Below are positions 1-10,539 of a stretch of 64,000 nucleotides of DNA, one piece after another. Made by a program: the position numbers and the translations under genes. Under the pieces are notes generated by a model. That model searched no databases. It was not told the DNA's origin and saw nothing but the letters and a program-made list of their open reading frames with translations. This stretch comes from Phlegmacium glaucopus. Its lineage: Eukaryota; Basidiomycota; Agaricomycetes; Agaricales; Cortinariaceae. Positions within the stretch are counted from its first letter, which is position 1, and each line of letters starts with the position of its first letter. The stretch is taken from contig MU130378.1 in assembly GCA_015039465.1 (NCBI GenBank), positions 686,570 through 750,569 on the forward strand, written 5' to 3'.

Positions 1-1922
1 TCAACCGACAGGCCATCCTTTCACCAGTTCAACTTCCTTACCCTTAGTTCTCAACCAGCTTGACCTGGCCATAAAAAAAGCCAAAAGAAACCGCCGCCTT
101 CGCCAAAGACGCACAAGTCCGCAATTCTCTTCTTTTGCTTCGTTAACGGTACACGATAATCAATCGGACCAGGTTCATCTACGCGCTCCACGAGGGAGGA
201 AAGGCAAACATCGTGAATCACCAACAAGAGCCAAATCTCCTCCTGTCATCGAAGGGTCCACATCTAAACCTCAGGCTTGGTTCTTGGACGTGGCAAACCC
301 GTCTTGGGCGGATTTGCATGCCATCGGCAAGGTACGATTTGCAGTATGTCTGATCTATGATGGATAGCCTGACACTTGAATAGCTTTTGCATATACATCC
401 CTTAACGTTAGAAGATATCCTCCAGCAAGATCCCCGTGAGAAGCTGGAACTCTTTACTAATCTTGGATACTATTTTATCTCCTTCAGAGCTATCGAATCC
501 AGAGCTACAAAGGAAAGGCTTCAACGCGAAACAGCTGATTCAGGTAATAATTGGAACCTCGACGAGGGTTCTCTTGGAGAAGCCAATGTATATTTAACTG
601 TATTTGATGATGGAATCTGTTGTGTATGGATCCTTCTTTCGTCACTCTTTTCCAGTCGCTGACACCTTACAGTTCCATTTTACGGACGTTTCGGGTGCGC
701 ATTAAGAAGTAGATCGATGTTCGCTGTTAATTGAACGTATAGAACACATTGATCGTGTACGAAATAGAATGGTTTTACTCCAAGAGGTTGTCAATATGTC
801 TTCAGGTTTGTCGTCCGGTCAAAAAGGATTAAAAAGATATTAATGATTTCTGCATACAGACTGGATCGCTCATGATATCCTTGACTCCATTGTCGATTCT
901 TTCTTTCCTTTCCTCGAAAATATCGAGACCGAGGCCATGGCCATTGACAACATCATTTTTTCTGGGTATACGGATCAAATTATACCTGCGGAGCCTCCAA
1001 AATTGGCATCGATGACCCCAATGATATCAGGTCTAGCCAAAAGAGTAGTCCCACCCCGAACCAACGCGGGTCCACAGTTGGAAGAAAAGTATTCAAATGA
1101 TCAGAAACTTGGAGATGAGAAATCTCAATATCCCCTTCGACCTCGCTTCGTGGCGCCTCGTCTCACAGTTTCTCTGGCGTTTCATCGCATGAAACGATCC
1201 ATTAGTAATGCTTGGAAATTATGGACAACGAAGGCCGAGCCACCTCCAACTCCGTCGCAGTTGACGTTACGGCGTATTGGATCGACAAGGAAGGTCACCA
1301 CTTCCCTTGTACGTCTCCTGGCCACAAAGTCGGACGTGCTTACTGCATTTCGGAAACGGCTGATGAGAGTAGCTGCTCTAAAAGCTAAGTCGATGACTGG
1401 GCGGAGTAGTGACGATCTTGAAATTGCCATTTACAGTGGAGATGTTCAGGGTTAGTCCGTTCTTCCATGCTTCTTCAGCTTTATAATGGAAAGCACTGCA
1501 GATCATATTTTGACACTGCAACATGCTTTGGTACACTATGAACGCGTGCTCAGTCAATTGAATCCTATATATGTATCTCAACTCCGCGCAGAGGTTTCGA
1601 CAACGAAGAATACGGCCGATGTAAATTTACTTTATCTAACCACGGTGGCCGTATGCTGTGCGACTGTTCAAATTATGATCGGTAGGTTGACTGCGTTCTG
1701 TATACGAACCGACATTGATCTTATTTCATTTCGTCAGGCCTACTCTCTTTGAACATCCATATCCCACACAATCGCCATGCAAAGGGAAGTCCATTCTTTG
1801 TATTTGGTATTGTGCTCAGCTTGTCAGCTATCATCGTCGGCATATTACTTTGGGTTATCCGTCATTGGTGGAAGCAGTCAAAGCGACGACGACGACAGTC
1901 CTCTGGCGTGAATTTATTGTGA
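1..1922 (+). CDS. CorA-type (Alr1/Mnr2-like) divalent cation transporter, 3' part
   Basis: Membrane transporter for Mg2+ or similar divalent cations; the 5' end lies left of the window. Exon pieces that join in frame: 2-331, 384-623, 673-694, 743-805, 860-1450, 1502-1681 and 1738-1922. Visible family signatures are WFLDVANPSWADL, HPLTLEDILQQDPREK (the Alr/Mnr2 HPLTxEDI block), GICCFHFTD, a WIAHDILDSIVDSF helix and IYSGDVQDHIL before the membrane part. Two hydrophobic segments (about 1640-1690 and 1780-1860) end the protein and are followed by a basic tail with KRRRRQ. The loop after the first membrane helix reads LLSLNIHIP where the family normally has GMN. The gene is tail-to-tail with the next gene. 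The family is clear; substrate and full length are unknown. Confidence 0.85.
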
Positions 1923-2042
1923 TGGAAAAGTCCACAAATATGTATTCGATCCCAAGAGCACATTCTGTATGGCTAGCTACCAGTTGTTGCTACATATTAA
2001 AAATAAAAATGCTTCGTTACATGTGACTTATATTCGAGATTG

Positions 2043-3457
2043 TCATGTTAAATTTTCGTTAATAGGTTCTAATCCTCTCCTTGTGCTATTGCGCATAAGA
2101 GCATCGTTAGCTTCTGTCAAAGCCTCCTGCACTGCAAGAGTCTAAGCTTCGATATCTACATTTCAATGATTCAATGACAACTCACCCTTCTCTTGAAGCA
2201 GATTTTGCTTCTGTTCAAACTCCTGAAAAGTAGCGTCCAGGATCGAGCGTTGTTTGCGTATCGTTTCATCGATACGCTGCAAGTGATCTGTCTCGGAACG
2301 TAGATGCACCAAACCTTCCTTTACTTGATTGTGCAGATTTTCAAGCCCAGCGATCTGTTCTAGATACAGAACGCGAACTTGATCCCATTTGCCTACGGTT
2401 GGATGGTATGATCAGAATGAAATCAGAAGAGAAGCTAGCAGGTACCGGGGAGGACGGAACCTTGAGGCAAAGATCCAGAAGGCTTACCTGATGCTTGCGC
2501 CTCACGCGCGGCCGCCGCATAATTGTCTACTTGTGTGTCCCATTCTTGATTATCGGCCCATGACACGGTCTTGAATTCACCGATGCTATTACGTTTAATA
2601 CAACTTGGACGACGTTGTAGAGAACGAGAGTTGGACTCTGCGGCATTGGATTGCTGCTCCTGAGCATTAGGAGGAGATGTGGATGTTGACAACAAGTTAA
2701 GTTGTTCCACTGGAGCATCAAGACCATATTCTTCACGGTGAGACAGTAGGAGGACTGGGAGCGGAGGTGGAGACATGATTCCGGCTAGGATAGAAGGACT
2801 GGGCGACGCTGCGGCTGGTGCAGAAGGTTTTCGCTCGACCTGGAGAAGGCGGGAAGGCTGCATTGTAGGCATGGGCCTTTGCTTAATCGATTGCTCTGGG
2901 TTCGTGAACGATCGATGTATAGGATATTTAGCCGACGATGGTCCAGAGGCGTTAGTGGGTATGCCAGGCAATACAGTCGGACGGCGTGGTAGTCGCTGCT
3001 GTTGATCCCTAAACCATTTCTCCATTTCCTTTACTCGGAAGTCGGCAGGCGCGACGAAAGTTTGGAAGGCAAAACTATCATCGCGCGATGACCTTTTCGA
3101 CACGGGAAGAGTCATTTTTGCCAACTTCCTGCATTTGCGTACCATGCGGTCCTTGAGATGTCGTATTTCCATGATGCGCTCCCAAGAAATGGTTGGTTTT
3201 TTGGTAAGCTCGTAGTTTTCGAGCTTTAAGAGTTGCTCATACATCGACCCTGTACCAGGGGGTAAGAGAACCTGAATGTCAAGTCAAAACAATGTTGCAG
3301 CTCCAGTACAAAATTATTTTACCTTAAGTTCATCTGGGGTATCCGTGACTTGTATATATCTGCAACCCTTGGGAGTGCGCGGATCATATGGCTCGAGTTG
3401 ACCTCTGACTGGACTCGAACTCAAAAAATTCAGAGATTGCGGAGGTATGCTGTCCAT
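2043..3457 (-). CDS. Coiled-coil protein of unknown function
   Basis: I do not recognise this family. Four exons join in frame from an ATG at 3457 (MDSIPPQSLNF) to a TGA at 2043. The N-terminal part (PYDPRTPKGCRYIQVTD, then ISWERIMEIRHLKDRMVRKC) is polar and helical. The middle is long, low in complexity and rich in Pro, Ser and Gln. The C-terminal part after SIGEFKTVSWADNQ is strongly heptad-like (VRVLYLEQIAGLENLHNQVK, LLQEKVQEALTEANDALM) and should form a coiled coil. Short conserved N-terminus, disordered middle and C-terminal coiled coil fit a scaffold or kinetochore/spindle-type protein, but that is only inference. It is tail-to-tail with the CorA gene and head-to-head with PEX16 (231 bp between starts), so the two may share a promoter region. 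Confidence 0.7.
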
Positions 3458-3688
3458 GCTAGTGGTGGTTAAGAAACAATGAGCACAGCGAGCACTCGCT
3501 CTGAGTCCCTGCTCAACACAAAGCTGCCAGTCTCAGATTTGATTCTATTGTTGCAAAATAAAGTGACTGTGACTTTCGAAGCGTGACGATTATTGTAAGT
3601 GTGAGATACTCGGTTCGGCGACTTTGGGAAATCACAGGTGCAATACGGTCAAGGTCCAGCTCGTTAACATCCTCCTCGTATTCACCCT

Positions 3689-5073
3689 ATGGCAGCTTCA
3701 AAAGTCAGATATGAGGCCTTTCTGATAAATAATGTATCCACAATATCCACATTGGAATCATCTCTGAGGTCCATTACTTGGTTCCTGCCTGGTCGCTTCA
3801 AGGATGCTGAACTGGCTTCAGAGGCTCGTCCGTGCACTTCTTTTCGCTCATGAATGTCATCTATATTAAAACATGACTTGTAACAGTTACTACACTCCTC
3901 AATGTTATGAGCATGTATCACGACACGCTCCTTGCGCGCGTCATTCAAAACAATCCAAGTTACCGCCCCCTTATCCCCTCAACGTTGCACAATCGTTTTA
4001 CCAAGGCTTGGTCTGACAAAGATACACTCTATAAATGGGCTGCCCGGTCCCTAGAAATAATCCGTTTTCTTGAATTAGTCGTAGAGATGGTCTTACGGCG
4101 AAAAGTGTCGGAGAAGGTCAGATGGCGGTCCATCATTGTTATTGAAACAATCAAGTAACTATGACCGCTATCATTTTACGATGCTATCCTAATTCTGTGT
4201 TTTAGAGTCTCCCTTCGTCTGTTGCTGTTGAAGATCACACAACAACCGTTGGTCTCGCCCCCGATTCCGGAGCGGGATTTTGACCCTGCTGTACTTCCAC
4301 CGTCGAGTACAACATCATCTCCAACTCTGGCCCCATCTTCCCCACAGTCTTCCCCTCCGGTTACCCCTGATCATCTCCGCAACAATCTTATTCCTCTGCC
4401 TCTACACCCTCTCCTTAATTCAGCTCAAAGTGATACTTCAGCAGAAGATTACCTGTTACCAAAGTCCTTGACAACCTCTTCTGTCAAACCTTCCCTTTCC
4501 TTGGTAAGAAATCTGTCAGGACCGCAGGATTGGTTGGCGGAGATAATTTATGTTCTTCGACCATTGGTCTATGGTATGCCTGTTGCTCGAAGTTAACTGG
4601 ATCCATGAATGACCTCTTTCGTCGTATAGCTTCCTTATTAGCCGCCCATCGCAGTTCGCCAGAGCGTACGAATCGAGCTCTCCCGGCCGCATTGCTGATG
4701 GAATGCATTTCACGGGTTCTTCGCCGCACTCCCCCTCCACACGCTGCCCTTGAACGATCAGAGTATGCACGGAGAGATAAAGACATGCTGTGGTATCTAT
4801 TACGAGGGTCCATCTGGGAGACATATACTCGGTTTGTGCAAAGACTTATTTTCTTCGAGCTTCTTGGCTGATTTTTCCGTTAATAGGCCAAAGTTAGAAT
4901 CACTCGTCACTCGAACAGCACATACCCCTTTGTTGGGCTTATTCAGCTCGTTCGTAAAGGACTGGATTCCACTAATCAACGAATATTATTATTGTGCGTC
5001 TTAGTCACAATCATGACAATCTTCCTCGGATCTAATTATCTTTTTTGATCTGTTCGTAGACACCGCTCCTTAG
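3689..5073 (+). CDS. PEX16: Peroxisomal membrane protein PEX16
   Basis: Peroxin needed for insertion of peroxisomal membrane proteins and for peroxisome formation. Exons: 3689-3827, 3887-4154, then from 4206 through several more to the TAG at 5071. The start MAASKVRYEAFLINN and the block SLRSITWFLPGRFKDAELAS are the classic PEX16 N-terminus, followed by LTTLLNVMSMYHDTLL. The C-terminal half has WLAEIIYVLRPLVY, LLMECISRVLRR and WYLLRGSIWETYTRPKLE, and ends NEYYYYTAP, the usual fungal PEX16 terminus. A Pro/Ser-rich linker (about 4260-4500) separates the halves. The last intron is short and splits the terminal Tyr run. The gene looks complete and intact. It is head-to-head with the coiled-coil gene. 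Confidence 0.93.
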
Positions 5074-5532
5074 TCTCAGGCCTTCTTTACTTAACGATGT
5101 ATACTACGGCAAATGCCGCGTACGATTTCCATAACCATGGTGGCGTGTGTTCACGCAGTCCTGCAAACTGACTCATGTGTATCCGCACTAGTATCAAAGA
5201 AGCGGGATTGGTACGTACTTAAACTGACATGTGATGGAGTTTTTAGAATGCTTTATTGTTTTTTCGGGCAATCCCACAAGCCCTTTGCACTACTGAAGCA
5301 AATTTCACTGGTGCTTGCGGCTGAGTACTGAGTGTTGACGACAAAACAGCATGGCGATTGTTATTAGAAGAAATGTTCTAATCTCGTATCATGCTCACCC
5401 ATCTCATTTCCGAGTCGTTCTGACTTTAGTGCCGCATCATTTCTACTGCCACCCTTTGTTTATTTATTAGGCGGAGGGATGATTCCCATTTGACGCTTCA
5501 TCGGTTTACCTTTGCCTCTTACCTTCATCGTT
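5074..5532. other. Intergenic, PEX16 to cupin gene
   Basis: I see no gene here. A 72-codon open frame at 5113-5331 has no recognisable features and no plausible splice partners. The stretch probably holds the PEX16 3' end and the promoter of the cupin gene, including a pyrimidine-rich tract close to the ATG at 5533. Confidence 0.6.
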
Positions 5533-6294
5533 ATGTCTCAACCAAATCCAATCCCACACCTGCGTCGTATCGTTACTTCGCACGACGACAAAGGAACTGC
5601 TATCGTCGAAACCGATTCAGAGATACCTGCGGAGGTGAGCTTTCTGTTGATTAAATAAAAGGGATCATCATAATCACTAGTCGTAGAGCATGCAAGGCCC
5701 GGGTGTCCAAGGAGCACGATCTGCTGCTATATGGGTCACCAAGGATTCGATTCCTACCAACGATAATAATAATAGGTATGTATGTACCATGCACCCCCAT
5801 TTCTGCACCCTGTTCATGTTTCATCTCAGTGAAGACGGTGGACAGCGAAAGATTGACGACCTTACCAACTTTACACTTGTCCACCCAACAGGAACAAATT
5901 TTCGCACCACTGATCTAGCACCTGGAGCAATCACAGCGATGGTATGGCCGTTCTCCTAAGAAAATCGACTCCACTTAATTCTCCCACAGCATCGTACTTC
6001 TTCTTTAGATTATAACATTCTTGGTGCGTGTCACTTACATTCCCATTATATTGACAATGTAACTGGTCTATAGTCTCAGGAGAATTGGTATTGATAATGG
6101 AGGACGGCACAGAGAAGTTCATGAAGAATCCTGGGGATGTCGTGATTCAGAAGGGGACCATGCATGCCTGGAAGAATCCGTCGCAAGAATGGACCCGATG
6201 GGTAACTGTGCTGATTGCAGCAGAGCCTGCGACTGTCGCTGGGAAGCAGTTGACCCCCGCGTTTTTAACGGATTTTGCACACGCTGAAAATTAA
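5533..6294 (+). CDS. Small cupin-domain protein
   Basis: Single cupin_2-type beta-barrel protein, likely cytosolic; the substrate is unknown. Exon 1 is 5533-5634 and exon 2 starts at 5687. Further short exons join through MHRTSSLDYNIL and VSGELVLIMEDG to the TAA at 6292. Cupin motif 1 is seen as TDLAPGAITAMHRTSSLDYN, with His and Asn/Asp near the usual metal site. Motif 2 is seen as PGDVVIQKGTMHAWKNP, with the conserved G(D)xxxxPxGxxHxW pattern. The C-terminus VTVLIAAEPATVAGK follows the pattern of fungal cupins often found in secondary-metabolism or stress settings. The protein is about 165-170 aa, normal for a one-domain cupin. No cluster partner is evident nearby. Confidence 0.85.
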
Positions 6295-7440
6295 AGTAGA
6301 AGTTGAAAGGCCCAATGTAGCGAGTTCTGTCTTCGTCACTGAAAGTTAACAAAAAGCCTCCATGCGCCCGCCATGTACTTCGCAAGTGACTAGCAAGGAA
6401 GATGACAACGGGGACCTGCACTGCCGTTCTTTACATAATCTTTGAGCACAACCATTTGTCAAGGTCCCAGTCTTCTGGAGTGCTCGTGCGTCGCTCTCGT
6501 TCCACTTTTTATTTACTACGGTCAGATCTGATCTTTTAATCATAGAGGGCCAGCAACTACGTTACAGTGGATATGGGGCAAAGCACGATAGATTAGAAAC
6601 ACTCCGATGTATGGGTAAAACTTCTATTCACCTCCAAGTCTACCGAGAATGGGTGCGATTCACGATATATTATCCGCTTTTTGAGATCTTTAGTGTAGGT
6701 CCTCTTTGTTTATAAGTACGAGTTCCAGGAAGAATTGCGTTCGCATAATGACTGCATGCGGATATTCAGCTAAGTACTCCAAGAAGACCACTATCATATA
6801 TTAATGAACCGCTAACCACTACGCCCACGTTATCATAGCCGAGAAAGTACGATACCATCGAGATTAACTTGGCGCGTCCATGTGTCCGTCCATAATTAGG
6901 GCTGCGCACCGTACCGTAATCCGCGATGAGCCTGAAAGGCTCATCTTAGGATATGATAACGGCAAGGCGGCAGAACCAATCTTAGGACTCATAACCTCAC
7001 TTACACAAACAAACCTGATTTCATCGATAACGCCATTCATCATCCTCACTCTAGATAGTGGGTTCAGCCGCGAAAATAATTTTCAACACCTTAAAGTATT
7101 CTTTTTCGACCCACCCACCTGCTCCCTTCAGTGTTTGGTACAGCTAGTTTGAATTTCGGCATTCATCTGCCAAATAATTGAGTTGTCCAGACGCTCAGGA
7201 CTTTCTCGGGCTCCTCACTTTCAGATTTTGATTTGAAAGCTTGGATCACGTGACCCATTGGTCAGCCAACTGGCCTGGTCCCTAAGTGCGAATTTTCGTG
7301 CAAATCGCACCGCCCGTGAAAGCCCTCCGCAAAAAACAAGAAAATCTATATCAGATTATCCTGTCATTACAATTGACCCTCCAGTATAATTCTCTTCCAA
7401 ATATCCATCATCCATACTTTCATTGGTGGAACAAACGCTA
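6295..7440. other. Gene-poor stretch, left part
   Basis: No coding region can be supported. It contains a CACGTG palindrome near 7245. Near 7187-7202 is a short sequence, CCAGACGCTCAGGACT, that recurs exactly at 38576-38591, in both cases downstream of a TTTTTCGACCC block. This could be the remnant of a dispersed element. Confidence 0.5.
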
Positions 7441-7610
7441 TAGTTATCCTATCCGTATCTACGGGTTACGGCTGCCGTATGTTGGCTACGGGTACCGTAG
7501 CGTGAGCCTTTCGGTACGGGTACGGACCCGGTACGGCAAAGTGCCGTATCGGTAAAGTCCATATGGCAGTAAACGGCCGATGTCGGTGATACGGCTGAGT
7601 TCGAATTGGC
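7441..7610. repeat. TACGG/CCGTA-rich tract, left
   Basis: Dense run of the words TACGG, TACGGG and their complements CCGTA and CCCGTA, partly palindromic (for example GGTACCG and CCGGTACGG). A similar tract lies at 8221-8372. Such short-word palindromic clusters are common in the subterminal parts of DNA transposons. No transposase was found between the two tracts, so any element would be non-autonomous. Confidence 0.6.
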
Positions 7611-8220
7611 CCTAATCGAGGATATCATTCAAATACCAATATTTTATATCATGGTTTTCAAGCCTCCTAACGCTCCTCTCTTCTGCCCTTTGAAATTACG
7701 TTAGGCCTTATTAATTACCTGACAAGCCCCACTTCAGGTGCGTAGACTCCATGATTCGTGATATTTTACCACCAGAGCTGATGACAACTCTAGTAGTAGT
7801 CTGTAAGCATCCGACGGCAAGGCTCAAACATGTATTAGATCTGAGGACATCTCGAAGGCAGGAAGAAACATCCATTCGCCAAGCTCAACACCTTATATTT
7901 CCTCATCCTGAAGACGCCCAACAAATGTCAACATTCCCAGAAAACTTCCACTGCATCTCGATTCTCAAGCACCCCAGAAAACTTAGCGTAATTCTCAGCC
8001 TCTCCAAGCACTGGTTTGAAATTTTAAAAATTGTCTCAACCTCAAGCTGCACCACACACTTCTCAACCCTCCGCTCAAACCCAACCTTCTCTGCGTATGG
8101 CTGGGAGATTTTTGGCCATGTTACGGATGCCAGAGCAAGCTGTTACCCCCGATCCAGACTCTTCGATTGCCCAAGACCCTTCTCACCCTAGCTATGAACA
8201 GGAAACTAGAGGTATAATTT
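7611..8220. other. Segment between the two TACGG tracts
   Basis: Two overlapping open frames on the plus strand (about 7751-8191 and 8031-8215) encode Gln/Ser/Pro-rich sequence such as SQPQAAPHTSQPSAQTQ, without a proper ATG or a known domain. They could be a captured exon or a decayed transposon ORF. I cannot assign a function. Confidence 0.4.
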
Positions 8221-8372
8221 TCTTTTATACCGTATACCCGTATACGGCCGTTTTATACCGTGATGACACCGTCCGTACCGTGAACAGTACCTACGGCTAC
8301 GGCTACGTTTGTGCCGTAGCCGTATGGCCACGTACTTGTACGGCCGACTGCCGTTACGGTATGGTGCGCACC
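8221..8372. repeat. TACGG/CCGTA-rich tract, right
   Basis: Second cluster of CCGTA, TACGG, GTACGG and CCGTAGCCGTA words, with CTACGGCTACGGCTACG as a short direct repeat. With the tract at 7441-7610 it brackets about 0.6 kb of non-conserved DNA. The tracts match each other in word composition rather than base by base. Confidence 0.6.
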
Positions 8373-8907
8373 CCTATCCAGGACCAGAACCATAATGCAC
8401 AAATGCAAGACAGATGACCAGAACAACAATAGGCCCAAAAGCTTTTTACGCCGACATCTTTTTAGCGAGAGTAAGACAAGCCCCCAATGGAGAAAATATG
8501 GCACCTTTCCAAGTCGCTAATGTACTTCCTTCACCGTGACGAGCCTCCGAGACAGTGAGGAAAAAGGCTGAGGCACTTTGCTTCGTGAATCCAACGGTAG
8601 TGTCAAAGGCTTCTTTGATCCTGCATGCCCCCCCATTTCTCGCGACGCCCCTGTGATGCGTACAACTGTGATGCATAAACTTTGTTGGGTATTTAGAGAC
8701 ATGAGAAAGCGCAGGGATTGATTCATAGCTCCATCTACCGATGATGGGCCGCCAATTCCGACTCGGTCCGTCGTTGCATTTGAGAAGGCCTCTCTCAGCA
8801 AGTCACTGGGACATTTATATTAAACGAGAAGGCATGCCTCTCACGGAATGTTATGCCAATACGAATCCTCAACGAACACTGGCTCTTATCATTGTAATTG
8901 ATCATCA
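8373..8907. other. Upstream region of the KARI-like gene
   Basis: No supported gene. It presumably carries the promoter of the reductoisomerase-like gene starting at 8908. Minus-strand open frames at 8446-8801 show no recognisable domain. Confidence 0.5.
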
Positions 8908-10420
8908 ATGCCTCCAGAGTCCACATCTTTGCTGTTTATTTCAAATGAAACTACTATTACATTTTACAGATACTACGATCTTTCTGACGCTGATCTGTCT
9001 GTCTTGAATGGCAAGCAGATCGTATTCCTAGGGTATTTCCATTATTCAACCAAATCCATCTGTATCTTTCTGCACTTATTTATGTTCTTGTAGCTTCGGA
9101 AATCAAAGGGCTGCTCAAGCCCAAAACTTACGTGACTCTGGTACTCCAAACGAGAAAATATTGATCGCCAACCGTGAAGATTCTTACGCGGATGATGCTA
9201 AGTCAAAAGGTTTTCTCGTGGAGCATGCCTTTGAAAAGGCAGCATCAGCAGCAGACAGTGAGGGAAATAAACCGCGATTGTTCACCCTTAATTTATATGC
9301 TACAGTCTTGTTTATCCTCATTCCGGACCAAGTCCAACCTCGAGTTTTCAACGAGCGGTTTGCGCCACATCTCAAAGCTACGGCAACCATTGTCATTGCA
9401 AGCGGCTACAATGTCTTTTACAAACTTCTTAAGTTCACGTCAAATCAAGATGTTGTCATGGTCGCCCCTAGGTAGTTGCATCTCAGTCATGAGCCACGTC
9501 TTGACCATTGACAATCTTTAAGGATGATAGGAAGCTCCGTTCGATCCCTCTACCAGAAAGGGAAGGGTTTCCCCTGCTTCATTTCTGTTGAATAAGATGG
9601 CACAGGAGCAGGCTTGTCCACTGCAGTGGCTCTTTCTCGTGCAATTGGAGCGACTAAGGCCGGAACCATCGCCTCTTCTGCTCGGGAAGAAACTGTTATG
9701 GACCTCTTTGCTGGTATGTAATGGCTGAGTCTAGTAAATGGCTGATTTAGTTGCTTCTAGAGCAAGCGCTGTGGCCCAACATAATAATGCTTTTTCGGTC
9801 CCTCCTTTCCTCTTTCGACTTTGTTAAAACCTAATGTATTTGCCTTATGAATTCTCAGAGAAGCATTCAATGTGCTCAAAGAGGCAGGATGCTCTGACGA
9901 AGCACTCTGCTATGAGATGTAAGCTTCACGCAGTATATATAGAATTTATTTCGCTTATAGTTGAAATCTTTCAAGGTGGATGTCGAAGGAACCGGCTGAG
10001 ATCTTCGAACGTGCCGCTGAGGACGGCTTTATCCGTCAGGTATACACACTATAATTATAAATTTTTTAGAGATTAGCTGATTTTCTGCAACACGCCAGTT
10101 GAAACATCATTCAGTTGTCTCGCAATACGGGCAACTTAGCGGAGCCTTGGCATTGGATGGTGTTTCCACTCGCACACACTTTCAGGATATCCTTCACAAC
10201 CAAGTTAGTTTTTTTTACGGACTTCCAGTATTTTTTTAATTTTGCTTTCTAGATTCTTAGCGGTAATTTTTGCCGAGAGTTCTCGAAAATTGAGGCGGAT
10301 CTCGAGCTAGATGGTTTAGCAAACCCGTTAAATGAACTATATCGAAAGGCTGAGGAGACAGAATTAGCGCAAGCTGAGAAAAGAGTGCGCCGCCACCTGG
10401 CTGATTTGTTGTGCCAGTGA
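8908..10420 (+). pseudogene. Ketol-acid-reductoisomerase-like gene with in-frame TAA
   Basis: NAD(P)-dependent enzyme of the acetohydroxy-acid isomeroreductase (KARI) superfamily. After MPPESTSLL and a short lead, the Rossmann site reads IVFLGFGNQRAAQAQNLRDS, split by an intron in the glycine loop. IPDQVQPRVFNERFAPHL and VVMVAPRMIGSSVRSLYQKG follow. The all-helical C-terminal part is seen as FREAFNVLKEAGCSDEAL, EIFERAAEDGFIRQLKHHS and VSQYGQL. At 9593-9595 the frame GFPCFISVE-TAA-DGTGAGLST has a stop where the family has Gln (VEQDGTG). The frame on both sides, all later introns and the natural stop at 10418 are intact, so this is a recent nonsense change, a sequence error or a readthrough site. 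As written, the product would stop about halfway. It differs from the mitochondrial Ilv5 type and is probably a specialised paralogue. Confidence 0.75.
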
Positions 10421-10539
10421 TAGTCATGTTATTTCGTTGCAATTCTAAATCTAAATTTGGATGTTTACGTCGCAAACACGAGCCAACAATTACATAAATT
10501 TTGGTTTACCGCGCCTCGTCCTGCAACGACCTTGTTAAT

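Noticed and set aside
5113..5331. 72-codon ORF between PEX16 and the cupin gene
   Set aside because: No recognisable motif, no splice partner and no context; probably chance.
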